Source: Gallaecimonas mangrovi
Lineage (GTDB): Bacteria; Pseudomonadota; Gammaproteobacteria; Enterobacterales; Gallaecimonadaceae
DNA: 64,000 nucleotides
NCBI RefSeq assembly: GCF_003367375.1
Contig: NZ_CP031416.1
Span: forward strand, 3,169,501-3,233,500
Reading direction: 5' to 3'
Part shown: positions 18,498 through 27,707 of the stretch, one piece after another
How the letters are laid out: each line of letters begins with the position of its first letter
Position numbering within the stretch: position 1 is the first letter of the stretch
Made by a program: the position numbers and the translations under genes
Notes under the pieces: generated by a model
Told to the model about the DNA's origin: nothing
Databases searched by the model: none
What the model saw: the letters and a program-made list of their open reading frames with translations, nothing else

Positions 18498-19017
18498 CAA
18501 TAAAACCTTGCCAGTAAATTCGTTATTGCTGAGATAAAGGAAGACGCCTGCTTGCCCTTTTAAGGAGATGAATAAAAAGGATCTGGGAAACAACAGACTA
18601 GATTCAGCCCAAAAGCATAGCAGCTAAGGCTTAGCCTGCTGATTGCAGGCGCTTAGATTGTGTTTTTTGGCCAACTATTCCGAGGAGTAGGTCACCTTTT
18701 TAGTGCACGTTATAGCTAAAGTATCGGCACCGGCCTACCAAGGCTCATGGTTTTAGCTTCACACCGATATTGTTACCCAGCGTTTTAGGTCAATAAGGGC
18801 AAGTAACAGCGCATAGAGTGCCAAAGACAACAAAGTGGGCCATTCAAAAGGGTGCGGTTTTGTTGAGATCCGCAATAAAGCGCCGCTGACCAGCGTTTTT
18901 AAGCACCCGGGGAGTGGTGGAGTTTTGTCCTTATGCTTTATAAGGTTACTGTTCAGATTTGTTATCGCCCCGACTCTAGGTAGACTCTTCCCACTGTTGT
19001 GCCGAGACCCATTGTGA
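18498..19017. other. 520-bp gap between the GGDEF-EAL gene and can, with a possible gene remnant
   Basis: No full gene is seen. On the minus strand an open frame ends at 18759; its last 35 or so codons read HPFEWPTLL followed by a hydrophobic segment. That resembles the N-terminus of membrane fatty-acid desaturases, but only from memory, and the rest is missing. A short hairpin with GCCTGC / GCAGGC arms lies near 18631-18649. The can promoter should lie at the right-hand end. Confidence 0.3.
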
Positions 19018-19665
19018 ATGAGAGACCCTAAAAACCTGCTTGCCAATAACCGCGAGTGGGCTCACCAAATGCGCCAAAAGGACCCGAATTTTTTCGAGCG
19101 CTTGGCTGAACGTCAAAATCCGCATCTGCTTTGGATTGGTTGTGCAGATTCCCGGGTCCCGGCCGAGCAACTAACCGGCCTGTTACCGGGCGAACTCTTT
19201 GTGCACCGCAATGTTGCCAACCAGGTTCTAACCACCGATGTAAACTGCCAGGCCGTTATCGACTTTGCGGTTTCGGCCCTTAAAGTCAGGCATGTGATTG
19301 TTTGTGGGCACTATGGTTGCGGCGGTATTACTGCTGCGCTTCGTGGCAGTGCCCAAGGCTATTTAGGGCAATGGTTGGAAGATTTGTCTGACGTGGCCGA
19401 GCACCACAATTCATTGCTCGATGGTTTGCCTTTTGCTGAGCAGGCCAACCGTTTATGTGAGCTCAATGTATTAGAGGCGGTTTGCCGCGTCGCGCAGTCT
19501 CCTGCGGTACAGCAAGCCTGGGCAGAGCAGCAGTCTTTGTCTATTCACGGCTGGGTTTACGGCGTTGCCGACGGCGAGCTTCAAGAGTTGGGGTTAACCA
19601 TCGCCAGCCAGCAAGACATTGTGCCAACCCGCGATAAGGTACTGAGCAGTTACTTTAGCGCCTAA
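19018..19665 (+). CDS. can: Beta-class carbonic anhydrase
   Basis: 215 residues. Interconverts CO2 and bicarbonate. The zinc ligands are placed in CADSRV (Cys and the catalytic Asp/Arg pair) and HYGCGG (His and Cys). Supplies bicarbonate for carboxylations at low CO2. The ribosome site upstream of the ATG is weak. Next to hpt and convergent with it; in E. coli can and hpt are also neighbours, beside yadGH. Confidence 0.95.
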   Translation: MRDPKNLLANNREWAHQMRQKDPNFFERLAERQNPHLLWIGCADSRVPAEQLTGLLPGELFVHRNVANQVLTTDVNCQAVIDFAVSALKVRHVIVCGHYGCGGITAALRGSAQGYLGQWLEDLSDVAEHHNSLLDGLPFAEQANRLCELNVLEAVCRVAQSPAVQQAWAEQQSLSIHGWVYGVADGELQELGLTIASQQDIVPTRDKVLSSYFSA

Positions 19666-19668
19666 GAA

Positions 19669-19692
19669 AGCCCGGCTAAGCCGGGCTTTTTT
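19669..19692. terminator. Terminator shared by can and hpt
   Basis: AAGCCCGGC / GCCGGGCTT stem with a T tract on the plus strand; convergent genes end on each side. Confidence 0.85.
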
Positions 19693-19696
19693 GTCA

Positions 19697-20227
19697 TTAT
19701 TCCAGCGGTACCACTATGCCCACATAGGGCAAATTGCGGTATTTTTGTGCCCAGTCAATGCCGTAACCCACCACAAATTCATCAGGAATGGTGAAACCGA
19801 TAAAATCCACCGGCACATCCACTTCGCGGCGGGAAGGTTTGTCGAGCAAGGTGCACAGCTTGATGCTTTTAGGCTCGCGGGTTTCCAGTACCTTCACCAC
19901 TTTCGACAAGGTATTACCGGTATCGATAATATCTTCAACAATCAGAATGTTACGGCCCTGAATGTCTTCGTCTAAGTCTTTGATGATTTTCACGTCGCGG
20001 CTGGAATGCATCGAGCTGCCGTAGCTTGATACGGTCATAAAATCGAACTCGGCGCTCATCTTCAGGGCGCGCGCCAGATCAGACAAAAACACCACCGAGC
20101 CACGCAGCAGCCCCACAAGTAGCACGTTCTCGCCCTCGCCGTAGCTTTGCTTAATTTGCTCAGCCAATGCTGCGACTTTGGCTTTGATATCCGCTTCACT
20201 GATGAGGGTGTCTACACGGTGTTTCAT
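19697..20227 (-). CDS. hpt: Hypoxanthine phosphoribosyltransferase
   Basis: 176 residues. Purine salvage: converts hypoxanthine to IMP with PRPP. The PRPP-binding motif [14 protein letters not shown] is intact, LLRGSVVF is the pyrophosphate loop, and the closing-loop region SSYGSSM is present. Cytoplasmic. A GAGGTC-type ribosome site lies just upstream of the ATG. The gap of 42 bases after ubiX on the same strand allows cotranscription with mpl-ubiX. Confidence 0.95.
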   Translation of the reverse strand: MKHRVDTLISEADIKAKVAALAEQIKQSYGEGENVLLVGLLRGSVVFLSDLARALKMSAEFDFMTVSSYGSSMHSSRDVKIIKDLDEDIQGRNILIVEDIIDTGNTLSKVVKVLETREPKSIKLCTLLDKPSRREVDVPVDFIGFTIPDEFVVGYGIDWAQKYRNLPYVGIVVPLE

Positions 20228-20269
20228 CGAGGTCTCCTGGTGTTCAAGGCCGGCAAGGATACGCCAAAG

Positions 20270-20887
20270 TTAGCCTTTCCCATAGCCCCAGCGGGGCACC
20301 AGTGTTTTATCCAGACCGATGTGGTCAAGGATACGTGCCACCATAAAATCCACTAAGTCACTTACCTGTTTCGGCTCGTGATAAAAGCCCGGTGCTGCCG
20401 GCATAATGGTGACACCCAGCCGGGCCAGTTTGAGCATGTTTTCCAAATGAATGGCCGACAGCGGGCTTTCCCTTGGCACCAAAATCAGCTTGCCCTGCTC
20501 TTTGAGCACCACATCTGCCGCCCTTTCCACCAGGTTATCAGAGGCGCCTTGCGCCACCGCCGATAAGGTGCCGGTGGAACAGGGGCAAATCACCATGGTT
20601 TTAGGGGCAGCAGAACCGGAGGCCACCGGCGAAAACCAGTCTTCTTTGCCATAAACCCGCAGTTGCCCGGGCTTCGCCTGAAAGTGCGCGGTTAAAAAGG
20701 CTTCGGCGGCTTCAGGCTTGGCCGGAATTTTAAGGTCAGTTTCGGTGGCAATAACCACCTTTGCCGCCGAAGACACCAGCAAATGCAATTGCCAGCCAGA
20801 GGCCAACACCACGTCCATTAACCGCAGCGCATAAGGCATGCCGGATGCGCCAGTAATGGCCAGTGTTAGGCTCAGCTCGGTTTTCAT
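20270..20887 (-). CDS. ubiX: Flavin prenyltransferase UbiX
   Basis: 205 residues. Makes prenylated FMN, the cofactor of the UbiD decarboxylase in ubiquinone synthesis. The flavin-binding N-terminus ([13 protein letters not shown]) and the active-site region ([18 protein letters not shown], then RESPLS) match UbiX. The start overlaps the mpl stop by four bases (ATGA). Confidence 0.94.
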   Translation of the reverse strand: MKTELSLTLAITGASGMPYALRLMDVVLASGWQLHLLVSSAAKVVIATETDLKIPAKPEAAEAFLTAHFQAKPGQLRVYGKEDWFSPVASGSAAPKTMVICPCSTGTLSAVAQGASDNLVERAADVVLKEQGKLILVPRESPLSAIHLENMLKLARLGVTIMPAAPGFYHEPKQVSDLVDFMVARILDHIGLDKTLVPRWGYGKG

Positions 20888-22245
20888 TCGCGGGCCTCTA
20901 AGGCATCCAACAGTTTTTGATGAATGCCGCCAAAGCCGCCGTTACTCATCACCAAAATATGGTCACCGGCACGGGCTTCCGCCGCCAGCATCTCAACCAG
21001 GGTATCGACGCTATCGCTGTAGGTTGCGGGCACCAGCGAGTCGTGGCAGAGATCTTTAATGGACCACTTTAAGCCATGAGGCTCGAACCAAAAGACTTTG
21101 TCGGCAGCCTTTACCGCCTGATTTAAATGGTCGGCGTGTACACCTGCCTTCATGGTGTTAGAGCGCGGTTCCAGTACCGCCAGAATACGCTGCCCACCGA
21201 CCTTGCGGCGCAGGCCATCAATGGTGGTGGCAATGGCGGTGGGGTGATGCGCAAAATCGTCATAAACCGTAATACCGGCCTTTTCGCCTTTTAATTCAAG
21301 GCGCCGCGCCACGTTTTGAAAGCGGCTGAGGCTGTCTGCCGCCACTTTCAAGGTGACACCGGCATGACGCGCTGCCGCCAACGCCGCCAGGGCATTGTTA
21401 ACATTGTGCATGCCCACCAAGTCCCAGTGCACTTCAACCCGTTCGTCACTGTGCAACACGGTAAACTGGCTACCGTCGCCTTTTATGAGCTCTGCTTTCA
21501 AATCGCTGCCTAAACGCAATACCTCACTCCAGCAGCCTTCGGCCAAGGTGTCGGCAACGTTCTTGTCGCTATCGGGCACAATCACCTGGCCAATACCAGG
21601 CACCATCCGCAACAGATGGTTAAATTGGCGCTGGATAGCGGCCAAGTCAGGGAAAATATCGGCATGGTCAAATTCGAGATTATTAATGACCAGGGTTCGC
21701 GGCCGGTAGTGCACAAACTTCGAGCGCTTGTCGAAAAAGGCGGTGTCATATTCGTCGGCTTCCACGACAAAGAAAGGGGCATCGCCCAAGCGCGCAGAAT
21801 GGCCAAAGTTGGCAGGCACGCCGCCCACCAAGAAGCCGGGTTTCAGGCCAGCGTCTTCCAAAATCCAGGTCAACATCGACGTGGTAGTGGTTTTGCCATG
21901 GGTGCCGCTCACCGCCAATACCCAGCGGTCTTTCAGTACGGCTTCATAAAGCCACTGCGGCCCCGATGTATAGGGAATGCCTTTATTGAGCACCGCTTCT
22001 ACGCACGGATTACCGCGGCTCATGGCGTTGCCAATAATGACTAAGTCGGGTTCAACGTCCAGCTGCGCCGGGTCATAACCCTCTGTAAGTTCAATACCAG
22101 CACCTTGCAATTGGGTGCTCATCGGCGGGTAGACATTTTGGTCTGAGCCGGTCACCTTGTGGCCCAATTCTCGGGCAAGTTGGGCCAGGCCCCCCATAAA
22201 GGTGCCGCAGATCCCCAAGATATGTATATGCATGATGTCTTTCAT
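20884..22245 (-). CDS. mpl: UDP-N-acetylmuramate:L-alanyl-gamma-D-glutamyl-meso-diaminopimelate ligase
   Basis: 453 residues, a Mur-ligase family enzyme that reattaches the recycled tripeptide to UDP-MurNAc. Seen: [12 protein letters not shown]-terminal nucleotide motif, ATP loop [20 protein letters not shown], and [15 protein letters not shown] lies ten bases before the first ATG, which favours this start over an ATG four codons later (MHIHILG). Divergent from fbp across 129 bp, and coupled to ubiX downstream. Confidence 0.94.
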   Translation of the reverse strand: MKDIMHIHILGICGTFMGGLAQLARELGHKVTGSDQNVYPPMSTQLQGAGIELTEGYDPAQLDVEPDLVIIGNAMSRGNPCVEAVLNKGIPYTSGPQWLYEAVLKDRWVLAVSGTHGKTTTTSMLTWILEDAGLKPGFLVGGVPANFGHSARLGDAPFFVVEADEYDTAFFDKRSKFVHYRPRTLVINNLEFDHADIFPDLAAIQRQFNHLLRMVPGIGQVIVPDSDKNVADTLAEGCWSEVLRLGSDLKAELIKGDGSQFTVLHSDERVEVHWDLVGMHNVNNALAALAAARHAGVTLKVAADSLSRFQNVARRLELKGEKAGITVYDDFAHHPTAIATTIDGLRRKVGGQRILAVLEPRSNTMKAGVHADHLNQAVKAADKVFWFEPHGLKWSIKDLCHDSLVPATYSDSVDTLVEMLAAEARAGDHILVMSNGGFGGIHQKLLDALEARE

Positions 22246-22374
22246 TAAATGTTATTCCTGGCGCCTAGTGTAACAGCACAATAAGATGCGCAAAGCTTAA
22301 CCGTATGCCCTGTGAGGGTGAGGCGAAATCGTTTATCATGACAGCCGCTTTTATCTGCCGCCGAGACTCTTTTC

Positions 22375-23349
22375 ATGCAATCTTTGGTTAACGTCCTTCG
22401 CCAAGACGGCGTAGACAACGCCCTTATCAGCCTGCTTCAGACTGTGGGTGTTGCCTGCAAAGACATCAATTTCCGCTTACATCAAGGTGCCCTTGCCGGG
22501 GTGCTAGGCTCCACCGAAGACGAGAATGTCCAAGGGGAAGTGCAGAAAAAACTGGACGTTATATCCAATGACCTGCTCAAGAACCTGCTCCTTAAAAGCG
22601 GTTTGGTCAAGGCCCTGGCCTCCGAGGAAGAAGACGAAATCGTTGTTGGCGATAAGAACGGCGAATTTCTGATTGCCTTCGATCCGCTAGACGGCTCTTC
22701 TAACATCGACATTAATGCCATGGTCGGCACCATCTTTTCTATTTACCGCGCCGACCACAGTTTAGTTATTGACGAATCAAGCTTTTTGCAACCCGGTAGC
22801 CAACAAGTGGCGGCCGGTTATGTATTGTATGGGCCAGCCACCCTGTTGGTATTAACCACCGGCAACGGCGTCAAAATGTATACCCTCGACCAAACCATCG
22901 GTGAATACCTGCTGACCGTGCCCAAGGTCACCATTGCCAGTGACACCCAAGAATTTGCTATCAATATGTCGAACCAGCGTCACTGGGCTAAACCGATGCA
23001 AGACTACATTGACGATCTGCTGCAAGGCAGTGAAGGCCCCCGCGGTAAGAATTTTAATATGCGCTGGGTGGCGGCCATGGTCGCCGATGTACACCGCATT
23101 TTATGCCGTGGCGGTATCTTTAGTTATCCCTGGGATCGCCGCGCACCGGAAAAACCCGGTAAATTGCGTTTGATGTATGAAGCCAATCCCATGGCAATGC
23201 TAATTGAGCAGGCTGGCGGTAGCGCCTCTACCGGCACCGAACGCATTCTGGATATTCAGCCTGAACAAATTCACCAGCGGGTGGCTGTAGTGCTGGGGGC
23301 TGCAAATGAAGTGGCAACCGTTGAGCAATACTACCGTCACCAACGCTAG
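22375..23349 (+). CDS. fbp: Class 1 fructose-1,6-bisphosphatase
   Basis: 324 residues. Gluconeogenesis: removes the 1-phosphate of fructose-1,6-bisphosphate. The metal-binding signature [12 protein letters not shown] is intact, as are GTIFSIYR and [20 protein letters not shown] at the C-terminus. Mpl and Fbp are divergent neighbours in many gammaproteobacteria. No obvious ribosome site precedes the ATG. Confidence 0.95.
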   Translation: MQSLVNVLRQDGVDNALISLLQTVGVACKDINFRLHQGALAGVLGSTEDENVQGEVQKKLDVISNDLLKNLLLKSGLVKALASEEEDEIVVGDKNGEFLIAFDPLDGSSNIDINAMVGTIFSIYRADHSLVIDESSFLQPGSQQVAAGYVLYGPATLLVLTTGNGVKMYTLDQTIGEYLLTVPKVTIASDTQEFAINMSNQRHWAKPMQDYIDDLLQGSEGPRGKNFNMRWVAAMVADVHRILCRGGIFSYPWDRRAPEKPGKLRLMYEANPMAMLIEQAGGSASTGTERILDIQPEQIHQRVAVVLGAANEVATVEQYYRHQR

Positions 23350-23374
23350 TCAGTCACAGACAGGTCGCTATAAT
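23346..23374 (+). promoter_or_regulatory. Probable ppa promoter
   Basis: A perfect TATAAT at 23369-23374 lies 36 bases before the ppa start. The -35 region is poor, so only the -10 is convincing. Confidence 0.45.
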
Positions 23375-23410
23375 AGGCGCCATCTAAGTAAGAGTTGAAA
23401 GGACAAAATT

Positions 23411-23938
23411 ATGAGCCTGAATCAGGTACCTGCTGGTAAAAACATCCCCGATGAGATCAACGTTGTTATCGAGATCCCAGCCAACGGCAGCCCTATCAAG
23501 TACGAAGTTGATAAAGAAAGCGGTGCTATTTTCGTTGACCGTTTTATGTCTACCCCGATGTTCTACCCCTGCAACTATGGCTATGTAAATCACACCCTGA
23601 GCTTGGATGGTGACCCAGTAGACGTATTGGTTCCGACCCCTTACCCACTGGTTCCTGGCGCCGTGATCCGTTGCCGCCCGGTTGGCGTTTTGAAGATGAC
23701 CGACGAATCTGGCGAAGATGCCAAAGTGGTTGCAGTACCGGTTTCCAAACTCACCAAGATCTACGATGACGTGAAAGACGTTACCGACTTGCCTGAGCTG
23801 TTGAAAAGCCAAATCACCCACTTCTTCGAGCGTTATAAAGAGCTTGAGCCGGGCAAATGGGTAAAAATTGACGGTTGGGCTGACGCTGCTGCTGCCAAAG
23901 CAGAAATCGTAAGTTCATTCGAGCGCGCCCAAAAATAA
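23411..23938 (+). CDS. ppa: Inorganic pyrophosphatase (family I)
   Basis: 175 residues. Hydrolyses pyrophosphate and so drives biosynthetic reactions. The signature DGDPVDVLV carries the metal-binding aspartates; [17 protein letters not shown] and KVVAVP are typical. AAAGGAC lies about seven bases before the ATG. A strong terminator follows, so it is probably monocistronic. Confidence 0.96.
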   Translation: MSLNQVPAGKNIPDEINVVIEIPANGSPIKYEVDKESGAIFVDRFMSTPMFYPCNYGYVNHTLSLDGDPVDVLVPTPYPLVPGAVIRCRPVGVLKMTDESGEDAKVVAVPVSKLTKIYDDVKDVTDLPELLKSQITHFFERYKELEPGKWVKIDGWADAAAAKAEIVSSFERAQK

Positions 23939-23950
23939 ACTGGGCTCATC

Positions 23951-23979
23951 AAAAAACCCGCCGAGTGGCGGGTTTTTTT
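23951..23979. terminator. Terminator after ppa
   Basis: ACCCGCC / GGCGGGT stem with A and T tracts; it also ends the convergent small membrane gene. Confidence 0.85.
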
Positions 23980-24184
23980 ATGCTTGTCGCTGTTGTTTGG
24001 GACGAGTGCCAAACCAAAAAAATGCAAGTCCAACCCAAGACGTGAGTAACACCAACAAGACCCAGGTTTCCTTTGAATAATCACCCTGTCTGTTAACCAG
24101 TAGCACAATCAAAGGGGGCAACAATACCAGTAAAGAAAGCACTAATACCGCCGCCGACAAGGACGCCAGAAGTGTCCATTCCAT
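23978..24184 (-). CDS. Small two-span membrane protein, unknown function
   Basis: 68 residues. Two hydrophobic segments (about 5-30 and 42-60) flank a polar turn (NRQGDYSKE), and the end is basic (TRPKQQRQA). The layout resembles small PLD-N-like or superinfection-immunity-like membrane proteins, but no motif fixes the family. CAGGAAAGTGAC precedes the ATG, a good ribosome site. Convergent with ppa, sharing its terminator. Confidence 0.7.
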   Translation of the reverse strand: MEWTLLASLSAAVLVLSLLVLLPPLIVLLVNRQGDYSKETWVLLVLLTSWVGLAFFWFGTRPKQQRQA

Positions 24185-24556
24185 GTCACTTTCCTGTTTT
24201 TATTAAGTTCCTCAAAGCGAATAAAATGTAACACTAAGGTTAATTTTTAACTAGCGTGGCACATTTCTATGCTACCAAGCAGAAATGACAAAAAGCTAAA
24301 TAAAAACAATTAGATAAAATAAGAACAAAGAAATATATTCCCCATAATCAATGAGGAAAATTTGATAACCATCACAGTATCCATTCTATATGGGTGACAT
24401 GTTGCTACGTTTATTGCCATTTTACTTCACATTAAGCAGTGTTTAGCTGCTTGAAAAAACGAGTAAAAAGTCTCAGCGAAACCGCAACGAATTGAGCCGA
24501 TGCTCCTTTTCCACTCAACAACAGTCATTCATTACCATTACGCTTATAGGCCCCAA
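24185..24556. other. AT-rich 370-bp intergenic region
   Basis: Bases 24230-24440 are markedly richer in A and T than the surroundings. No coding frame with a start and ribosome site was found. It must hold divergent promoters for the small membrane gene and the exported protein gene. Confidence 0.5.
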
Positions 24557-24994
24557 ATGTTAAAAAAAACCCTTTGCTGCACTGCCGCATTGCTGTTATT
24601 TAGCTCCCCCGTTCTGGCCCGCGACACCGTTCATGACTATTCGGTAAAGGACGCTCTTACCCAGCCCAAAGCCAAAGAAATTTTGGGGAATAAAATTCAG
24701 TTTTATTTTGGCAAAACCTCTCACGGTAAAGTGGTTAAGGAGTTTGGTCATTTCCAAACCAACCAAAAAACCAGCGCCTTTATGAAAAGCGATAAAACGG
24801 CTTGTCAGTGGGTGTTTCTATCGGCGATGAAATCTCTAAAAGAACGCGCTGAAGCAGAAGGAGGGAATGCGGTTATTAACATCAAGTCAAACTACCGTAA
24901 TAACCTGACTAGCAGCGATGACAGCTTTAAGTGTGGTGCCGGCGCCATTATCGCCGGTGTTGCTCTCACAGGGGACGTTGTCACCCTGAAATAA
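24557..24994 (+). CDS. Small exported protein of the family often misnamed 'excinuclease ATPase subunit'
   Basis: 145 residues with a clear signal peptide (MLKKTLCCTAALLLF, cleavage probably after VLAR or VLA). The mature part has KIQFYFG, the pair KSDKTACQW ... SFKCGAGAI with two conserved cysteines that could form a disulphide, and GGNAVINIKS in between. The family is widespread in proteobacteria under a misleading excinuclease name; it has no ATPase motif. Function unknown. The ATG at 24557 opens directly on the signal peptide; the upstream frame is not used. Confidence 0.75.
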   Translation: MLKKTLCCTAALLLFSSPVLARDTVHDYSVKDALTQPKAKEILGNKIQFYFGKTSHGKVVKEFGHFQTNQKTSAFMKSDKTACQWVFLSAMKSLKERAEAEGGNAVINIKSNYRNNLTSSDDSFKCGAGAIIAGVALTGDVVTLK

Positions 24995-25000
24995 CGGCAT

Positions 25001-25028
25001 AAAAAAGTGGGGCTTGCCCCACTTTTTT
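25001..25028. terminator. Bidirectional terminator
   Basis: AAAGTGGGGC / GCCCCACTTT stem with A and T tracts between the exported protein gene and the convergent yjfC-like gene. Confidence 0.85.
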
Positions 25029-26172
25029 AATCACAGATAATGTGCGGAAGAAAACGGGCGCTGTCTTTGGTAATAAGACTGTTGTCTTCACGAATACCGA
25101 TACCGCAGGCTTCATCCCCCACCACCCAAGAGCCAACTAAGGTGTAGTTACCTTCAAAGCAAGGCAACGGAGCCAGGGCCTGGCGAATATAACGCCCGTC
25201 ATTGTAGGGACCATCCGCTTGCAAGTGTTGGCCATTTTCGAGCAACAGCTCGACATTGGCACCTTCTCGTGAAAACACCGGCTTTTTCACCCACCCAGGC
25301 GCCAGGCTGGCCCCGTCGTCAAAGTAAGCTTCCAAGAGGTTAGGATGCCCTTTATTGGCCTGCCACAGTAGCGGCAGAATGCCTTTATTGGCCAAAATCA
25401 GTTTCCAAGGTGGCTCTAACCACAAGGTATCGCTTTGGGCAATGAAGTCGCTAAACTCCTCGGCCAGCATAAATTCCCAAGGGTAGAGCTTAAAGAGCGC
25501 TTCAATGGCCTGATTGTCTTTGTCCCAAAAGTGGCCATCAGCAAAACCAATTTGCTCCATGGCGACGTAGCGGGTATCAAGCCCGGCTTGGGCTGCAATA
25601 TCTTGCAGGTAACGCACTGTCCCTAAGTCTTCATCGCTATTGAGCACACTGGCAAAATGCAGGCTTTTAAGCCCCAAGTTACCGAAGCGGTGTTCAAGCT
25701 GCTCTTGCAGGCTATTAAATTGGTCGCTATCGCTGGGCACCATATCGTGCTTAATGGCATCTTCAAGCCATAACCATTGGAAAAAACCTGACTCATACAA
25801 TGAGGTAGGAGTGTCGTAGTTAAATTCCAACAGCTTAGCCGGGCCCTGGCCGTTGTAGGATAAGTCCATGCGGCCATAAAGGTGAGGCTGGCGCTGCTGC
25901 CAGCTCTGGCGCACCAAATCCCAATGGCGCTCGGGAATACAAAGCAGGCTCAGCTTTTCTTCACTGGCCACCACTTCATCAACCAGTGCCATCGCCATTT
26001 GGTGCAAGTCGGTGGTGACATCCTCGATGTCGTTTTCAATCTGGTTAAGGCTGAACTGGTAGTAGGCCGACTCGTCCCAGTATTTTTCACCGTCGATAGT
26101 GTGAAACTGAAAGCCTAAATCCTGGGCTTGTTTACGCCACCAAGGGCGCTCTTCGATCGTGACCCGTTTCAT
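25027..26172 (-). CDS. yjfC: Glutathionylspermidine synthase-family ATP-grasp protein (YjfC/YgiC)
   Basis: 381 residues, the stand-alone ATP-grasp synthetase domain of the glutathionylspermidine synthase family. Family features: LLEFNYDTPTSLYE, WKLILANKGILPLLW, KKPVFSREGANV and YTLVGSWVVGDEACGIG, which contain the expected nucleotide- and metal-binding residues. It probably forms an amide bond, but the substrate is unknown and it lacks the amidase half. The start overlaps the yjfM stop by one base (TAATG). Confidence 0.88.
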   Translation of the reverse strand: MKRVTIEERPWWRKQAQDLGFQFHTIDGEKYWDESAYYQFSLNQIENDIEDVTTDLHQMAMALVDEVVASEEKLSLLCIPERHWDLVRQSWQQRQPHLYGRMDLSYNGQGPAKLLEFNYDTPTSLYESGFFQWLWLEDAIKHDMVPSDSDQFNSLQEQLEHRFGNLGLKSLHFASVLNSDEDLGTVRYLQDIAAQAGLDTRYVAMEQIGFADGHFWDKDNQAIEALFKLYPWEFMLAEEFSDFIAQSDTLWLEPPWKLILANKGILPLLWQANKGHPNLLEAYFDDGASLAPGWVKKPVFSREGANVELLLENGQHLQADGPYNDGRYIRQALAPLPCFEGNYTLVGSWVVGDEACGIGIREDNSLITKDSARFLPHIICD

Positions 26173-26714
26173 TAGCCACCATAGCTCATGCGGCGCGCGG
26201 CTTGGGCGCCAAAACCGCCGCGGCGCACCATAGAAGAAGGCGCCAACTTCACGCTAGAAGGCCGCACTTTCACCGGCCCTTCGCTGCGTGACACCGGCAC
26301 ATTTTGGGCAGTGCGGTAAGTATTAGGGTCATCTTTGGAGCGATAAAGCGGTTGCGTCTGCACCGCACTGCGGCCACCGCTCAGCATCTGCCCCATCATA
26401 AAGCCCATCATCATTGGCATAAAATAGCCGCCGCTTTGCTGATACTGCTGCGGCTGACCGGGGGTTGCGCAGTTGCCGTTACCAAAATCGGCTTCACAGG
26501 CTTGCAAACTGGTGTAGCGAGGCGCGGTTTTTTCAGCCACCTTTTCGGCTTGCTGAAATTGCGCTTGGCAATTACTGCGATCGTAGTAACCGGCACATTG
26601 GTCAACACTTTTGAAGACGTCGGCATCTACCGGTGGCTCGCTGCATCCGGCGATATAAAGGGCACTAACCGGGGCCATTAAGCATAAAGCCACTTTCCTG
26701 CTGCGTTTCATCAT
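26172..26714 (-). CDS. yjfM: DUF1190 lipoprotein-like protein (YjfM/YgiB)
   Basis: 180 residues. N-terminal signal with a lipobox-like end (ALYIAGCSEPP), then conserved cysteines (QCAGYYDRSNC, ACEADFGNGNC), a Gln/Gly/Met-rich low-complexity stretch and a basic, Arg/Ser-rich C-terminus. DUF1190 genes regularly sit before a YjfC/YgiC synthetase, as here. Likely anchored in the outer or inner membrane. Function unknown. Confidence 0.85.
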   Translation of the reverse strand: MMKRSRKVALCLMAPVSALYIAGCSEPPVDADVFKSVDQCAGYYDRSNCQAQFQQAEKVAEKTAPRYTSLQACEADFGNGNCATPGQPQQYQQSGGYFMPMMMGFMMGQMLSGGRSAVQTQPLYRSKDDPNTYRTAQNVPVSRSEGPVKVRPSSVKLAPSSMVRRGGFGAQAARRMSYGG

Positions 26715-26722
26715 GGTTCCTT

Positions 26723-27133
26723 TTAATAAGTCATGCAGGCGGCGTTCAATAACCCCACCGCCACTGAAGTGAGACCGACAAAAATGCCTGCCGCCAACTC
26801 TCCTTCGGTAATACGTTCCGATAAACCTTTTAATAGTGACTGCAGTACCTTAAAGGTCAGAATTTGCACCACTAGCGCCACTAACCCCCAAATTGCACCG
26901 TCTATCCACGACATCGAATTGGCAACGGCGCTGGCCATCGGCAGCGCAAAACCCAGTAAAGCACCACCAAAAGCCAAACTGGCAGCCACATTATTTTGGC
27001 GAATTAAGCCAAACTCATCATGGGGCGTCATCCAGGTATAAATGAGGATGAAGATCAGTAGCATGCCTATTGCCAGAGCAAAGTAACCGGCAAAAGCGGC
27101 TAATGCCTGGGCATAGATGGACAAGGGTTCCAA
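26723..27133 (-). CDS. yjfL: DUF350 membrane protein (YjfL)
   Basis: 136 residues with four hydrophobic segments and the DUF350 feature of related halves: one stretch with FGLIRQNNVAASLAFGG, another with ITEGELAAGIFVGLTSVAVGLLNAA. Matches YjfL in the E. coli yjfL-yjfM-yjfC order, with the downstream gene eight bases away. Function unknown; probably works with the two genes after it. Confidence 0.85.
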   Translation of the reverse strand: MEPLSIYAQALAAFAGYFALAIGMLLIFILIYTWMTPHDEFGLIRQNNVAASLAFGGALLGFALPMASAVANSMSWIDGAIWGLVALVVQILTFKVLQSLLKGLSERITEGELAAGIFVGLTSVAVGLLNAACMTY

Positions 27134-27136
27134 GGC

Positions 27137-27418
27137 TTATTCCTTCTTCAGGTAGTCAGCTTCCAGTTCGACAATGCGGCTGTTAGCAACAGAGCAACAG
27201 GTCAACACTTCGCCTTCATTAATGTAGGCAATAGGTGTTTCCAAATAACGCACATCACCGCTTTTCAAGCGCATGCGACAAGCGCCACAAAAGCCACTGC
27301 GACATTGATATTCAACCGGAATACCTCTTAGCAGAAGTTGGTCGAGTATAGGTTGGTCCGGGGCGACGGGGATAATGTGTTCCCCGACCACAAGGGCCCT
27401 TTTGGTCTGGTCCGTCAT
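27137..27418 (-). CDS. [2Fe-2S] plant-type ferredoxin
   Basis: 93 residues. The cluster ligands are seen in QCRSGFCGACR and a downstream CCS. It resembles YfaE, the ferredoxin that maintains class I ribonucleotide reductase, but no nrdAB is nearby. It is three bases upstream of yjfL on the same strand, so it heads a ferredoxin-yjfL-yjfM-yjfC unit. The ATG at 27418 (MTDQTKRAL) fits the family length; the ten extra upstream residues do not. The ribosome site is weak. Confidence 0.85.
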   Translation of the reverse strand: MTDQTKRALVVGEHIIPVAPDQPILDQLLLRGIPVEYQCRSGFCGACRMRLKSGDVRYLETPIAYINEGEVLTCCSVANSRIVELEADYLKKE

Positions 27419-27707
27419 TGAGCAACAGTCTTGATATTCAGGACCCAACTATACCGCAAAGCACTACCCAGATGGCCATTGCTTCCACTCGCGTTTTTAG
27501 AGCGCACAGGTGCTTATACCTGCAAACCGCTCACAATATCGAGCAGTTAAAAGCGCAGTGAATACTCAGAAAAACTTGAGTCAATAACGGCCACTAAGCT
27601 CACTTTTACTATCTCTGTCATTAACTTAAAGGCAATTAAGGCAAAGCTGGATCTTCACATCAAGCGCCTTAGGCTAAAAAGCGGACACTGACAAACAAGG
27701 AGCAAAA
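27419..27707. other. Divergent intergenic region between the ferredoxin operon and the His-rich membrane gene
   Basis: 289 bp, moderately AT-rich at the right end. A small hairpin (CAGGT / ACCTG near 27508-27523) is the only structure noticed. No reading frame with a ribosome site. Confidence 0.4.

Noticed and set aside
24557-24994. 'Excinuclease ABC subunit' as the name of the exported protein
   Set aside because: No Walker motifs and a signal peptide; the name is a known database artefact for this family.
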